Part shown: positions 24,379 through 34,034 of the stretch, piece by piece | How the letters are laid out: each line of letters begins with the position of its first letter | Position numbering within the stretch: position 1 is the first letter of the stretch | Assembly (NCBI RefSeq): GCF_003046625.1 | Contig: NZ_QAAD01000030.1 | Span: 1-37,038 of the forward strand | Source: Mangrovibacterium marinum | GTDB taxonomy: Bacteria > Bacteroidota > Bacteroidia > Bacteroidales > Prolixibacteraceae | Direction: 5' to 3' | DNA: 37,038 nt | Notes under the pieces: model-generated | Seen by the model: only the letters and a program-made list of their open reading frames with translations | Told to the model about the DNA's origin: nothing | The model's database searches: none | Program-made: the position numbers and the translations under genes

Positions 24379-27294
24379 ATGAAGCAAGACGACGCTTACC
24401 AAAACCTGAAGGCGAAACTTTCAGGAGATTTGTTCACCGAAAATGTACAACGAATTATATATGCCACCGATGCCTCCTCGTACCGGGAGATCCCGCAGGC
24501 GGTGTGCAAACCCAAAAACCGCGACGACATCCGCGAGATCATCCGGTTTGCCCGCGAAAACGGAACATCAGTCATACCGCGGGCTGCGGGCACCTCGCTG
24601 GCCGGACAGGTAGTCGGGCCGGGTCTTGTTGTCGACATTTCGAAATACATGAACAAAATCCTGGAGTTCAACCCCGAAGAACGATGGATTTGGGTTGAAC
24701 CGGGCGTTAACCTGGCTGAACTGAATCAGTTTCTGGCGCCCCACGGCTTGCAGTTCGGGCCCGAAACATCAACAGCCAACCGTTGCTGCATAGGCGGTAT
24801 GGTGGGCAATAACTCCTGTGGCCTGCACTCGCTGGTATACGGCAGCGCCCGCGAACACCTGCTGGAAGCCGAATGTGTGCTTTCCGACGGTTCAACAGTC
24901 AGCTTCAAAGCCCTGACAAGCGAAGAATTTCAGGCCAAATGCGAAGGAGACCACAGTCTGCTGGAGACCCGGATCTACCAAAATATTTACGAAACACTGG
25001 CCAGTGAACACAACCAGCAGCAAATCCGCCGGGAGTTTCCCGATCCGAAGGTCAAACGCCGCAACAACGGCTACGCCATCGATGTGCTGCTGGAAACCGA
25101 TCCGTTTACCGGTAACGGCGAAAAGCTGAACCTGTGCAAACTGCTGGCCGGCAGCGAGGGAACCCTGGCTTTTTCAACCAAACTGAAGCTGAACCTCATC
25201 CCGCTTCCGCCCTCCCACCGCGGCCTGGTATGTGCTCATTTTGCCAGTTTAAAAGAAGCCTACCGCGGCAACCTGATCGCCCTGAAACACGGCCCTACAG
25301 CCATTGAGCTGATGGACGACATCATTATGAACTGCACGCGCGAAAATATTGAACAGCGCAAAAACCGCTTTTTCATCTCGGGCGAACCGGCAGCCATGCT
25401 GATGATTGAGTTTGCCTGCGACACGCTGGAACAACTACTTCAGAAAGCAGCCGACCTGGAAGCCGATTGCCGCATCGAAGGCATTGGTTATCATTTCCCG
25501 CTGGTGCAGGACGACGAGAATATCAAAAAAGTGTGGGCCCTGCGAACCGCCGGACTGGGCGTGCTGTCGAACATCCCCGGCGACAAGCGCAGCACAACGG
25601 TGATCGAAGATGCCGCCATTGCCCCGGAATATCTGCCCGATTATATGGACGAACTGGACCGGGTACTCGAAAAGCACCAGCTGAGCTGTGTAAAATATGC
25701 CCACATCGCCACCGGCGAAATTCACCTGCGCCCCTTACTCAACCTGAAAGACCAAAGCGACGTTGACCTGTACCATACCCTTGCCAAAGATATTGCGGCA
25801 CTGGTAAAAAAATACCGGGGCTCACTAAGCGGCGAACATGGCGACGGCCGCCTGCGCGGCGAGTTTATCCCCTTCATGCTGGGCGAGCACAACTATAAAC
25901 TGATTAAAAAGCTTAAGAAATGCTGGGATCCCGATAACATCCTCAATCCCGGGAAAATTATCGACACACCACCCATTACCGAAAACCTGCGTTTCCTGGT
26001 TGGTCAACAGCGCAGCTTCAACACCACCATGGAATTCAACATGGGTGAAAATCTGTTGCAAGCCATCGAGCGGTGCAACGGATCGGCCGACTGCCGCAAA
26101 AGTGTGCTGATTGGCGGAACCATGTGCCCCACCTTCATGGCCACCAAGGATGAAGATAAAACCACCCGGGCACGCGCCAATGTGTTGCGCGAATTTCTGA
26201 CCCGCTCCGACAAAGCCAATCCCTTCGATCACGAAGAGATTTACCAGGTGATGGACTTGTGCCTTTCGTGCAAAGCCTGCAAGGCCGAATGCCCGTCGAA
26301 TGTAGATATGGCCAAATTTAAAGCCGAATTTTTACAGCATTATTACGAGGCACATGGCATTCCGCTTCGAACCAAGCTGATCGCAAATATGCCGAGGCTA
26401 TACAAGCTGGGGCGCAAATTCAGACCTCTGACCAATAAAGTGAGCAATGCGGCCTGGTTTAAAAAGCTGATTGGTTTTGCTCCCGAACGGCAGGTGCCGC
26501 AGTTGGCGAAGGAAAGCCTCCGGAAATGGTACCACAAGGCAACGCAGTCGAACACCCAAAGCATCGGGAAAGTCTATCTGTTTGCCGACGAATTTACCAA
26601 CGAAAACGAAAGTGACATCGGCATTAAAGCAATTTTACTGCTCAATAAGTTAGGCTACGAAGTGGTGATTCCGAAACACCGCGAAAGTGGCCGTACCTTC
26701 CTGTCGAAAGGACTGGTGAAAACAGCCCGGGAAATTGCCCGCAACAATGTGGAAATGCTGGCCGGCTTAATCTCCGAAAAAACACCTTTGGTCGGGATTG
26801 AACCTTCGGCTCTGCTGACTTTCCGTGATGAATATCCGGATTTGCTCGAAGGCGATTTAAAAGATAAAGCCCGCGAACTGGCCAAAAACAGCTTGCTCAT
26901 CGACGAGTTTTTAGCGCAACAGGACGAAAAAGGTAAAATCGACAAACATCGCTTCACCCTCAAAAAGGTTGACATTAAACTGCATGGCCACTGCCAGCAA
27001 AAGGCCATCGCCTCGACTGCACCAACCCGGCGGATGCTCGAGATCCCGTCGAACTACAAAGTCACCGAAATACAAAGCGGCTGCTGCGGCATGGCCGGCT
27101 CGTTTGGCTACGAAAAAGAACATTACGAGCTAAGTATGAAAATTGGCGAAATGGTGCTTTTCCCGGCCGTGCGCGAGGCTTTACCGCAAGAGATCATCGC
27201 CGCACCGGGAACCTCCTGCCGCCACCACATTCTGGAAGGAACCGGCCGCGAAGCACTCCACCCGATCGAGATTTTGTATAACGCGTTGAAGTAG
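24379..27294 (+). CDS. FAD- and Fe-S-containing 2-hydroxyacid dehydrogenase (GlcD-GlcF fusion, YdiJ-like)
   Basis: A 971-residue fusion of a GlcD-type FAD part and a GlcF-type iron-sulphur part. Residues about 35-230 carry the PCMH FAD site (PRAAGTSLAGQVVG at 67-80, GGMVGNNSCGLHS further on). About 270-540 is the FAD-oxidase C-terminal domain (SLSGEHGDGRLRG, then CWDPDNILNPGKI). Cysteine groups follow at about 566-585 and 628-640 (LCLSCKACKAECPSN), and CCG-type heterodisulphide motifs near 870 and 900-912 (SGCCGMAGSFGYE). Relatives oxidise D-lactate, glycolate or D-2-hydroxyglutarate and pass electrons to quinone or a carrier; which acid is used here cannot be told. It is divergent from pta, so lactate oxidation to pyruvate would fit the neighbouring acetate route, by inference. 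Confidence 0.93.
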   Translation: MKQDDAYQNLKAKLSGDLFTENVQRIIYATDASSYREIPQAVCKPKNRDDIREIIRFARENGTSVIPRAAGTSLAGQVVGPGLVVDISKYMNKILEFNPEERWIWVEPGVNLAELNQFLAPHGLQFGPETSTANRCCIGGMVGNNSCGLHSLVYGSAREHLLEAECVLSDGSTVSFKALTSEEFQAKCEGDHSLLETRIYQNIYETLASEHNQQQIRREFPDPKVKRRNNGYAIDVLLETDPFTGNGEKLNLCKLLAGSEGTLAFSTKLKLNLIPLPPSHRGLVCAHFASLKEAYRGNLIALKHGPTAIELMDDIIMNCTRENIEQRKNRFFISGEPAAMLMIEFACDTLEQLLQKAADLEADCRIEGIGYHFPLVQDDENIKKVWALRTAGLGVLSNIPGDKRSTTVIEDAAIAPEYLPDYMDELDRVLEKHQLSCVKYAHIATGEIHLRPLLNLKDQSDVDLYHTLAKDIAALVKKYRGSLSGEHGDGRLRGEFIPFMLGEHNYKLIKKLKKCWDPDNILNPGKIIDTPPITENLRFLVGQQRSFNTTMEFNMGENLLQAIERCNGSADCRKSVLIGGTMCPTFMATKDEDKTTRARANVLREFLTRSDKANPFDHEEIYQVMDLCLSCKACKAECPSNVDMAKFKAEFLQHYYEAHGIPLRTKLIANMPRLYKLGRKFRPLTNKVSNAAWFKKLIGFAPERQVPQLAKESLRKWYHKATQSNTQSIGKVYLFADEFTNENESDIGIKAILLLNKLGYEVVIPKHRESGRTFLSKGLVKTAREIARNNVEMLAGLISEKTPLVGIEPSALLTFRDEYPDLLEGDLKDKARELAKNSLLIDEFLAQQDEKGKIDKHRFTLKKVDIKLHGHCQQKAIASTAPTRRMLEIPSNYKVTEIQSGCCGMAGSFGYEKEHYELSMKIGEMVLFPAVREALPQEIIAAPGTSCRHHILEGTGREALHPIEILYNALK

Positions 27295-27643
27295 CTGATA
27301 AGCTCCAAGCTTTTAGCAGCAAGCTCCACGCGGGAGGAACCGGTCAGCGTCAGTGTTCAGTCGCGGTCGCCAGTTGCTCCGGTACTTATGGACTGATGTA
27401 CTCATGTACTTATGCACTTTTTCACGAAAGCAACAGATCCTGACCTGCATCAGGATGACGACAAAGGGAATTTTTGCGCCTTTTGCGTCCTTAGCGTTTC
27501 AATTTTACTACAGAGGTTTCGCAAAGAACCAAATCGAACAATTGAGCCGTTCAACGGTTCTACATCGCAACAATCAACCAAGCGCCAACCTGAAACCTGG
27601 AACCTGAAACTTGGAACTTGAAACTTAAAACTTGAAAACGAAC
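27295..27643. other. Intergenic region with simple repeats, no gene
   Basis: The 349-bp gap holds low-complexity sequence. A short direct repeat lies near 27303-27334 (AAGCTCCA, twice). A stretch at about 27474-27500 reads like the TTTGCGCCTTTTGCGTCCTT family and resembles module C. A degenerate repeat of about ten bases runs from 27590 to 27640 (CCTGAAACCTGGAACC and variants), immediately before the methyltransferase start. Confidence 0.6.
27588..27640 (+). repeat. Degenerate GAAAC/GGAAC tandem repeat abutting a start codon
   Basis: Alternating CCTGAAAC, CTGGAAC, CTTGGAAC and CTTGAAAC words make a purine-rich tract that ends 3 bases before the ATG at 27644, so it also supplies the ribosome-binding region of the methyltransferase gene. 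Confidence 0.7.
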
Positions 27644-28240
27644 ATGAGCAACAATTTCTGGGATCAACGCTATGCCGTTGACACCTATGTATATGGTACC
27701 GAACCAAATGATTTTATCGCGGAAGAACTTCCGAACATGCCAGCCGGCAAAATTCTCTTTCCGGGCGAGGGAGAAGGTCGCAATGCCGTTTTTGCAGCCC
27801 GGTTGGGTTGGGAAGTGACAGCCTTCGACTCCAGCGCCGAAGGCAAAGCCAAAGCCGAACGTCTGGCACTGGCCAAAGGAGTTCGCATCAACTACCTGCT
27901 CGCCTCCTTCGAGGAAGCCAACTTTCCGCTGCAAAGCTTCGACGCAATAGCCCTGATTTACACCCACATTCCCGCCGCTGTCCGCCGTGGCTACCACCAA
28001 AAATTGATGAGCTACCTGAAGCCGGGCGGGCAACTCATCCTGGAAGGATTTGCCAAAGCACAAATCAACAACAATACCGGAGGCCCCAAGGACATCAATA
28101 TGCTTTGGTCGAAGGAAGAACTGGCAAACGACTTCGCCGAACTTTCCACGCTGGAAATCCGAGAAATTGAAAAAGAACTGGAAGTAGGTCTGTTCCACCA
28201 AGGAAAGGCTGCCATCATCCGGGCAATAGCAACGAAATAG
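27644..28240 (+). CDS. SAM-dependent methyltransferase, class I (TehB/TPMT-like)
   Basis: A small class I methyltransferase (198 aa). Numbered from the chosen ATG: it opens SNNFWDQRYAV, a start typical of this group; motif I is ILFPGEGEGRNAVFAARLG at about 37-55; the acidic end of strand 2 is AFDSS; later come FDAIALIYTHIP and the post-motif LKPGGQLILEGF. The substrate is unknown; relatives act on tellurite or thiopurines or are unassigned. The frame can start at the TTG at 27632, but the ATG at 27644 gives the family N-terminus. It follows the dehydrogenase gene on the same strand after a 349-bp repeat-containing gap. Confidence 0.88.
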   Translation: MSNNFWDQRYAVDTYVYGTEPNDFIAEELPNMPAGKILFPGEGEGRNAVFAARLGWEVTAFDSSAEGKAKAERLALAKGVRINYLLASFEEANFPLQSFDAIALIYTHIPAAVRRGYHQKLMSYLKPGGQLILEGFAKAQINNNTGGPKDINMLWSKEELANDFAELSTLEIREIEKELEVGLFHQGKAAIIRAIATK

Positions 28241-28254
28241 GATCCGGCACCAAT

Positions 28255-28405
28255 GCTCCGGCTGTTTTGAGGGTCGCTCGGACTAAATCTTGTGCTGCTC
28301 AGCATAAAACGAGGATCGCTCGAAGCCATTACGATGTCGCTCAGCATAAAACCGAGCTTGCTCAGCGCCTTTGGTGTGTTGCTCAGCATAAATTGAGGGA
28401 TGCTC
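28255..28405. repeat. 21-bp phased tandem array (eight GCTC anchors)
   Basis: GCTC starts at 28255, 28276, 28297, 28318, 28339, 28360, 28381 and 28402, spaced exactly 21 bases. On the minus strand the units read GAGCRAYNCTCNNTTTATGCT, with alternate units closer to each other (TTTATGCT in every second one), so there may be a 42-base higher order. The array begins 14 bases after the methyltransferase stop. Confidence 0.9.
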
Positions 28406-28624
28406 CGAGAATGGAGCTTACTGGCGATTGACAAGGTAACGAACCTATGATCTTTGTTCTTTTCTACGTGAGCATCCTATCTGCTAACAGCCCGTTTTTG
28501 AGGATCAACTTTCATCTCAAATTTAGACTAACCGGCACAAACCGCATAGAACACCGCCAATAACCTCGTCATCAAGACATTTTTAATCGCTGAATTTGCT
28601 GTTTAGCTCACCACAAAAGGCCTT

Positions 28625-28636
28625 TTGATCAATCAA
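28625..28636 (+). promoter_or_regulatory. Dyad TTGAT-N2-ATCAA upstream of the 1615-aa surface protein
   Basis: Perfect 5-base arms around CA. It begins 56 bases before the ATTG box of the promoter. The same dyad stands 55 bases before the matching promoter of the next surface gene. It is a possible operator; no regulator is known. Confidence 0.45.
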
Positions 28637-28680
28637 CCAGCGACCAGAGTCCGCTTTTACACATCTCCGTAATTTCCCTG

Positions 28681-28712
28681 ATTGACTTTCTTTTTTAATC
28701 GCCTTAACTTTT
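28681..28712 (+). promoter_or_regulatory. Promoter candidate of the 1615-aa surface protein
   Basis: ATTG at 28681-28684, 20 bases, then TAACTTTT at 28705-28712. The first ten bases ATTGACTTTC and the TAACTTTTTTT block are shared with the promoter at 34090-34121, with identical spacing. It implies a leader of about 315 bases. Confidence 0.55.
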
Positions 28713-28858
28713 TTTTCAGGAAAAATGAAGGTAAACATTTCGTTCACCAGATACGGAATTCTACCCGCTCATATTCCCGGAAAATTGGCCTTTTCATTCG
28801 GTTTTAATCATCTATACAACAGCTACAATGGTGATTAAAGCCGGATTAGCTCATCAAA

Positions 28859-28884
28859 CTACTTCTTACGAAGCAGGTACGAAA
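28859..28884 (+). promoter_or_regulatory. Conserved leader block before the 1615-aa surface protein
   Basis: The words CTTCT and GAAGCAGGTACGA recur in the leader of the next surface gene (34270-34291). In both, AGCAGGTACGA starts exactly 167 bases after the first base of the -7 box. In this copy CTTC and GAAG can form a short stem. Function is unknown. Confidence 0.45.
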
Positions 28885-29034
28885 TCTCCCGCTTTTAACG
28901 GCAAAAGCCTTAAGCTGCTTTTTCATCCACTTATCTGAAATCGTGATTAGTTCCTGCATACTCCCCACACCAACCTATTGTCCGATATCTATGATCTGGC
29001 AAAACGAATATGTAAAACCTAAAATATCCGACTT

Positions 29035-32000
29035 ATGAAAAAACTTTACTTCCTTCGAAATGATCTTACGCAAGAGAGCAACGATAAAAGTTTGCCAACT
29101 TGCCACGTCAGATCCATTTTATTGGTTCTGATTTTCTTGTTTACAGGCTCGTCATTTCTTTGGGCGCAAACAGTAACAACTGATAAAGCAGACTACCTTC
29201 CTGGGGAAACTGTGACAATATCAGGTACCAACTGGCTTCCAGGCGAAACCGTCCTGTTGGTACTTGAAAAAGAGCCTCCAGTGACCGACCCGGTTGTTTT
29301 ATCAGCCGTTGCGGACGAGAATGGCGATATTAGTAATAGTGAGTATGTAGTTTTGCAGGAAGATCTTGGCGTTACCTTTACGCTTACTGCAACCGGGCAA
29401 TCCAGCCTGTTGACAGCTACAACAACATTTACGGATGGTGGAGGTGCTTACACCATCAATTTGGCAGCTGCCGATCCTAGCAACTACATACCTGCGATAC
29501 CCTACCCAACAGATCTCACAGCGCCAACAGGATATGGAGATGGCAATGCTGTAATTCCACTTGCACTGTTCAATGACGGATCTTCTGATGTTAAAGTAGA
29601 AAGTTTAGCTCCCGAGGACATGGCCCTGGGGCAAATCGTTCCTTTCGAGATCAAGATTACAGTTAGTGGCGATATTACACCAGAGAATGGCATAATAACC
29701 TTCGTAGTCGGCTGGAACACATTAACAACCAATGGAGGTGATTTCGGTTATGACGCCCGTGGAGATGATGTTGGCTACGGTGTATTCAGGGCATTCATAG
29801 ATACTGGCGATGGTGCTTATACTGATGGTAGCATTCAAGCTACTGTCGATACTTACACCTGGTCATTAATAAACGACGAGATTATAGGGATCTTCACTGT
29901 AAGTGGTCTTGAATATGGGGACGAAGTTGTTGTAGAAGCATGGTTGGTTTTAGATGATGATATCCCCGCCGGGATTGGAGGAAATGTTCAATCCCGTCTG
30001 ATTGTTGCAGCTACCGGGCCTGATCAAACGATCAATGTCTCCAACAGTGGAACAATTACACTTGTTAACGGCGATGCGATCTCGACTGGTAATCAAACGG
30101 TACCGTTACTAAAGCCAAGTGATTTCTTCAATGCTGATGTGGATTTGTCCGTTACCAAAACAGATGATATTGATCCAATTTTAGTTGGAGAAACGCTAAC
30201 CTACGAAATAACAGCATCCAATGCTGGTCCCTCTGTTGCTAACAGTGTGGTTGTGTATGATGTGTTGGATCCAAATGTAACCTTTGTATCTGCTTCTGAC
30301 GGTGGTTATATCAACACAGATTCTGGGGATTTAATACCGGATGGAGCTGTACAATGGAACGTTGGTGCATTAGCGCCCGGCGCCTCGGTGACTTACACCG
30401 TAAGCGTAGCTGTTAATAATGATTCCCCGGCTACAGGCACAGGAGGAGACGGTAGCTCCACTAGTTGTATTACAGGAGTTGATTTATGTAACCATGTGGC
30501 CTTCATAACCATCAGCGATGATACAAATTCCTCAAACGATCAGTATTATGAGCCAACGGGAGTTTATAATTGTCCTGATTTTACACTACCTGCTAATGGA
30601 GAATCAACTGTTAGTTGTTTGTCTGATGCTACCCAGCCCACCCCTCCAACGGTTAACGATCATTTAGGCAGTCCAATTGTTCCATCCGGTCCTACAATTG
30701 TTGACACACCTGATCCACTAGTCTGTTCCGGAACAAGAGTATACACCTGGACTTATGAAGATTGTGAATATAGCCACGAATGGACGTATACTTATACGGT
30801 TAATGACAACCTTGCTCCTATGTTCACTACAACTCCGGCCCAGCTTGAGCTGACCTGCTTCGACCAGGACGCAATTGATACCTGGCTCGCAAGTGCTGCC
30901 GCCAGCGACAACTGCGGTGGACTCGTAACAATAGATAATAACTACTCTGCTCCGACAGGTGATTGCCTGAACGGAACATACCCCGTGAAGTTCACTGCAA
31001 CGGATGTATGCAACAACTCAGCGGAAGTGACTGTCAACATTGTTATCAATGACGACGTAGCTCCTGTGTTCACTACAACTCCGGCCCAGCTTGAGCTGAC
31101 CTGCTTCGACCAGGACGCAATTGATACATGGCTGGCAAGTGCTGCCGCCAGCGACAACTGCGGTGGACTCGTAACAATAGATAATGACTACTCTGCTCCG
31201 ACAGGTGATTGCCTGAACGGAACATACCCCGTGAAGTTCACTGCAACGGATGTCTGCAACAACTCAGCGGAAGTGACTGTCAACATTGTTATCAATGACG
31301 ACGTAGCTCCTGTGTTCACTACAACTCCGGCCCAGCTTGAGCTGACCTGCTTCGACCAGGACGCAATTGATACCTGGCTGGCCAGTGCTGCCGCCAGCGA
31401 CAACTGCGGTGGACTCGTAACAATAGATAATAACTACTCTGCTCCGACAGGTGATTGCCTGAACGGAACATACCCCGTGAAGTTCACTGCAACGGATGTC
31501 TGCAACAACTCAGCGGAAGTGACTGTCAACATTGTTATCAATGACAATACTCCACCGGTGATAACCTGCCCTCCGCTTGCAGTTGTCAATTGCGAAGGTG
31601 ACACAAGTCCGGAAAATACTGGAAAGGCAACAGCTACGGACAATTGTGATGCTAGTGTAGATATCACGTACCTGGATGCTACAAGTACAACACCAGGTTG
31701 TGCAGCCACAGCAACAATCACCCGTACATGGACAGCTACCGATGATTGTGACAACTCCAGTTCGTGTGACCAAACAATCCTGGTAGCATCAATCGACATT
31801 GTAAAAACGTTTGCTGCTGACAACGTGATCGCAGGTGGCGCAGGTAGCTCTTTCACGCTGGTTGTAACCAACGATGGTTCTGCACCACTGAGCAATGTTG
31901 CCATTTACGACGATGTTGATGACCGCCTCACCGTGACAAGTATTTCCGGTACCGCTGGCACAGATGCCGATACCGATGGAGATGCTCAAACAGTTGAGTG

Positions 32001-33882
32001 GCTAATACCATTACTGGCTCCGGGCGCTTCAGAGACTATTACTGTTACCTTCCAAGTTGCTTCGGATGTTGAAGAGGCAGATGGAGTTGAAGGACGTCTC
32101 AACGATGAATATAATGTACCGAATTCCGCCACAGTGAATGCTATTGCCACGGACGACAATACCATTAGCGTCGGTGACGAAGATGACGATACGATAGATA
32201 TTAAGGTGGTCATCGACCTATCAATTGTCAAGGAATTCGTTCCGGCAGAGGTACAGGTACCTCAAGGTACATTCCAGACCTTTACTTTAGTCGTGAGCAA
32301 TGCTGGACCATCTGACGCAGTTGATGTTTTGGTGAAAGATACCGTACATAGTTCACTTGAAATTACCGGTGTTAATGTGCTGGATCCTGGTATTGGTACT
32401 GCCACATGGGATGGTCCATACCTGGATTGTACTGTTCAAATCCCGGCCGGTGAGTCAGTAACGATCGAGGTTGAATATCTAACGGCACCATTCTTAGATG
32501 GCGATTCGCCTAACGATACAGGTGCCGGTGACGACTTTTACTTCGTCTTCGTGAACGGTAGCGTTCTGGAAGGATCAACTGATGGTGGCCCTGTGTTACT
32601 TGACGGTGTAGATATCACAGATCAAGTACAGATAATTACCAGTCTTACCCGAAATGACCTCATTTTTGACCCACCAGGCGATGATCCTGCATTCGAGATG
32701 CACCTCTCCTGCTCCGATCCTTTCACCGACGGTTGGGGACAATCAGCCGGTCCGGTTGAAGGTGTCGACGTCAACTGGCAGATTGCGTTCTTCACGATCG
32801 CCCGCTTCAATGCGAATGGCTACATCAAATCGTGTGGTAACGTGACCGTTCCGTATGATATACCGAACACGGGATACGCATCCGGGGAGGATTCGTATGA
32901 AACGCAAGAAGTGGATGATGATGCCAATGTGACCATTATTCCGGGTATCACATTAACCGACTTGACAACCCTCGGTAAGCGACTGACCGCCAGGCTAACG
33001 AATAAAACAGGCGACGATAAAGTGATTGAAGAAATCACCGTTGTGTGGCCTGAAAGTAACGGCGATCTGGTTAAAGTTTGGCTTGTTACGGGCAATGTCA
33101 CCGAAGTTATCTGGGAAGGAAACTATGCTTGGGAAGAAGGCGGAGCCCTTCTCGATAGTTCCGATGTTTCGGGCTGGTATGGCAGTACACTTCTAACAGG
33201 TGAAGCCATCTTGCGTTTCGACTTTGTGAATAAAGTCGCAAACTCAGGTTACACCATCCGTGTCTGGTTCGAAGATGGCACGTGGTTGGATATACACAAG
33301 GTGGGTGACCAACCAACTCCTCCACCAACAACAGACTTGAACTGTACAGCCGAAGTAACTACCGAAATAGGAACCTTCAAGGGCAGCGATGGTGTAGTTA
33401 CAGTTACCGTATCGGGCGGTACAGCTCCTTACGAAGTCTGCCTGGGAAGCGACTGCGAGCCTGACGTTCTAGAGGGAGAAAATGTAAGCTTTGGTGCTCT
33501 GAGTGCTGGTACATACACATTCGACGTAACGGATGATGACGGAAATACCTGTAATTGTACGGCAACACTTTCAAATCCAAAGAAAAACAATAAAGAAGCA
33601 GCGGTCAGTTTCACGGTTGAGTCTGCCGACCTGCAGGTTTACCCGAACCCGTTTAGCGAGAAGGTTCGTTTCGAATTTGTTTCGCCGGAAGCGGCACAGG
33701 TACGAATCGATCTCTACGATATGCACGGCCGAATGATTAAAACTGTCTTCGATGAAATGATCGAAGGCAATGCACTCAAGGTCGCTGAGTTCGTTCCGCA
33801 AGGAAAAACCTCGGGCGCATACCATTATCGTTGTATTATCGGAGATGAAATCTTTACAGGAACATTGATTTATCAGAAATAG
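29035..33882 (+). CDS. Large secreted surface protein with T9SS type A sorting domain
   Basis: A complete 1615-residue exported protein. An extended signal peptide ends near residue 45 (LIFLFTGSSFLWAQ). An N-terminal module (about 46-130: TDKADYLPGETVTISGTNW to TTTFTDGGG) is shared with the next surface protein. DUF11-like domains are at about 369-470 (VTKTDDIDPILVGE), 919-1020 and 1058-1155. An HYR-like module at about 512-592 matches the 77-residue repeat of the left-edge protein. Three near-identical 82-residue repeats span 593-838, and an HYR domain 839-918. A SprB-like segment lies near 1434-1520 and the type A sorting domain at about 1532-1615 (LQVYPNPFSEKVRFEF, LYDMHGRMIK). It is probably attached to the cell surface by T9SS as an adhesin or matrix protein; the role is inferred. 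Confidence 0.92.
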   Translation: MKKLYFLRNDLTQESNDKSLPTCHVRSILLVLIFLFTGSSFLWAQTVTTDKADYLPGETVTISGTNWLPGETVLLVLEKEPPVTDPVVLSAVADENGDISNSEYVVLQEDLGVTFTLTATGQSSLLTATTTFTDGGGAYTINLAAADPSNYIPAIPYPTDLTAPTGYGDGNAVIPLALFNDGSSDVKVESLAPEDMALGQIVPFEIKITVSGDITPENGIITFVVGWNTLTTNGGDFGYDARGDDVGYGVFRAFIDTGDGAYTDGSIQATVDTYTWSLINDEIIGIFTVSGLEYGDEVVVEAWLVLDDDIPAGIGGNVQSRLIVAATGPDQTINVSNSGTITLVNGDAISTGNQTVPLLKPSDFFNADVDLSVTKTDDIDPILVGETLTYEITASNAGPSVANSVVVYDVLDPNVTFVSASDGGYINTDSGDLIPDGAVQWNVGALAPGASVTYTVSVAVNNDSPATGTGGDGSSTSCITGVDLCNHVAFITISDDTNSSNDQYYEPTGVYNCPDFTLPANGESTVSCLSDATQPTPPTVNDHLGSPIVPSGPTIVDTPDPLVCSGTRVYTWTYEDCEYSHEWTYTYTVNDNLAPMFTTTPAQLELTCFDQDAIDTWLASAAASDNCGGLVTIDNNYSAPTGDCLNGTYPVKFTATDVCNNSAEVTVNIVINDDVAPVFTTTPAQLELTCFDQDAIDTWLASAAASDNCGGLVTIDNDYSAPTGDCLNGTYPVKFTATDVCNNSAEVTVNIVINDDVAPVFTTTPAQLELTCFDQDAIDTWLASAAASDNCGGLVTIDNNYSAPTGDCLNGTYPVKFTATDVCNNSAEVTVNIVINDNTPPVITCPPLAVVNCEGDTSPENTGKATATDNCDASVDITYLDATSTTPGCAATATITRTWTATDDCDNSSSCDQTILVASIDIVKTFAADNVIAGGAGSSFTLVVTNDGSAPLSNVAIYDDVDDRLTVTSISGTAGTDADTDGDAQTVEWLIPLLAPGASETITVTFQVASDVEEADGVEGRLNDEYNVPNSATVNAIATDDNTISVGDEDDDTIDIKVVIDLSIVKEFVPAEVQVPQGTFQTFTLVVSNAGPSDAVDVLVKDTVHSSLEITGVNVLDPGIGTATWDGPYLDCTVQIPAGESVTIEVEYLTAPFLDGDSPNDTGAGDDFYFVFVNGSVLEGSTDGGPVLLDGVDITDQVQIITSLTRNDLIFDPPGDDPAFEMHLSCSDPFTDGWGQSAGPVEGVDVNWQIAFFTIARFNANGYIKSCGNVTVPYDIPNTGYASGEDSYETQEVDDDANVTIIPGITLTDLTTLGKRLTARLTNKTGDDKVIEEITVVWPESNGDLVKVWLVTGNVTEVIWEGNYAWEEGGALLDSSDVSGWYGSTLLTGEAILRFDFVNKVANSGYTIRVWFEDGTWLDIHKVGDQPTPPPTTDLNCTAEVTTEIGTFKGSDGVVTVTVSGGTAPYEVCLGSDCEPDVLEGENVSFGALSAGTYTFDVTDDDGNTCNCTATLSNPKKNNKEAAVSFTVESADLQVYPNPFSEKVRFEFVSPEAAQVRIDLYDMHGRMIKTVFDEMIEGNALKVAEFVPQGKTSGAYHYRCIIGDEIFTGTLIYQK
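30811..31548 (+). repeat. Three tandem 246-bp units inside the surface protein
   Basis: Units start at 30811, 31057 and 31303, with an exact 246-bp period (82 codons). They differ at only a handful of bases, for example GATACCTGGCTC, GATACATGGCTG and GATACCTGGCTG. Each encodes TTTPAQLELTCFDQDAIDTW, then DNCGG and TATDVCNNSAEV. Synonymous sites are nearly unchanged, so the duplications are recent or kept alike by gene conversion. Confidence 0.95.
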
Positions 33883-33912
33883 TTTCTTTTCTGAGTTCGA
33901 CAACAGAGAGAG

Positions 33913-33946
33913 AAAGGGGGACTGAATTTATCCAGTCCCCTTTTAT
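33913..33946 (+). terminator. Intrinsic terminator after the 1615-aa surface protein
   Basis: GGGGACTG (33917-33924) pairs with CAGTCCCC (33933-33940) around an 8-base loop, followed by TTTTATT. It lies about 30 bases past the stop, so the two right-hand surface genes are separate transcription units. Confidence 0.85.
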
Positions 33947-34034
33947 TCGCTTTATACCACCCAACTGCGAAGAGCCTGCAACCGCTACACCTTTGTTCAT
34001 CCAACAACTTCTTTCGCTTATTCAAAATAGTCTT

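Larger units (their letters stand above)
28241..29034. other. Long intergenic region: 21-bp array plus surface-protein control region
   Basis: This 794-bp stretch has no convincing gene. It contains the 21-bp tandem array (28255-28405), an AT-rich spacer, a dyad at 28625-28636, a promoter at 28681-28712 and a conserved leader block near 28859-28884. The minus-strand open frame through the array overlaps the methyltransferase and is treated as chance. Confidence 0.7.

Noticed and set aside
28012-28434. Minus-strand frame through the 21-bp array, giving a FMLS-rich 7-aa periodic peptide
   Set aside because: More than half of it is antisense to the methyltransferase gene, and the periodic peptide is simply the 21-bp period read in frame.
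30942-31904. Several minus-strand frames over the 82-aa repeats
   Set aside because: They are nearly identical to one another because they are antisense copies of the tandem repeat in the surface protein.
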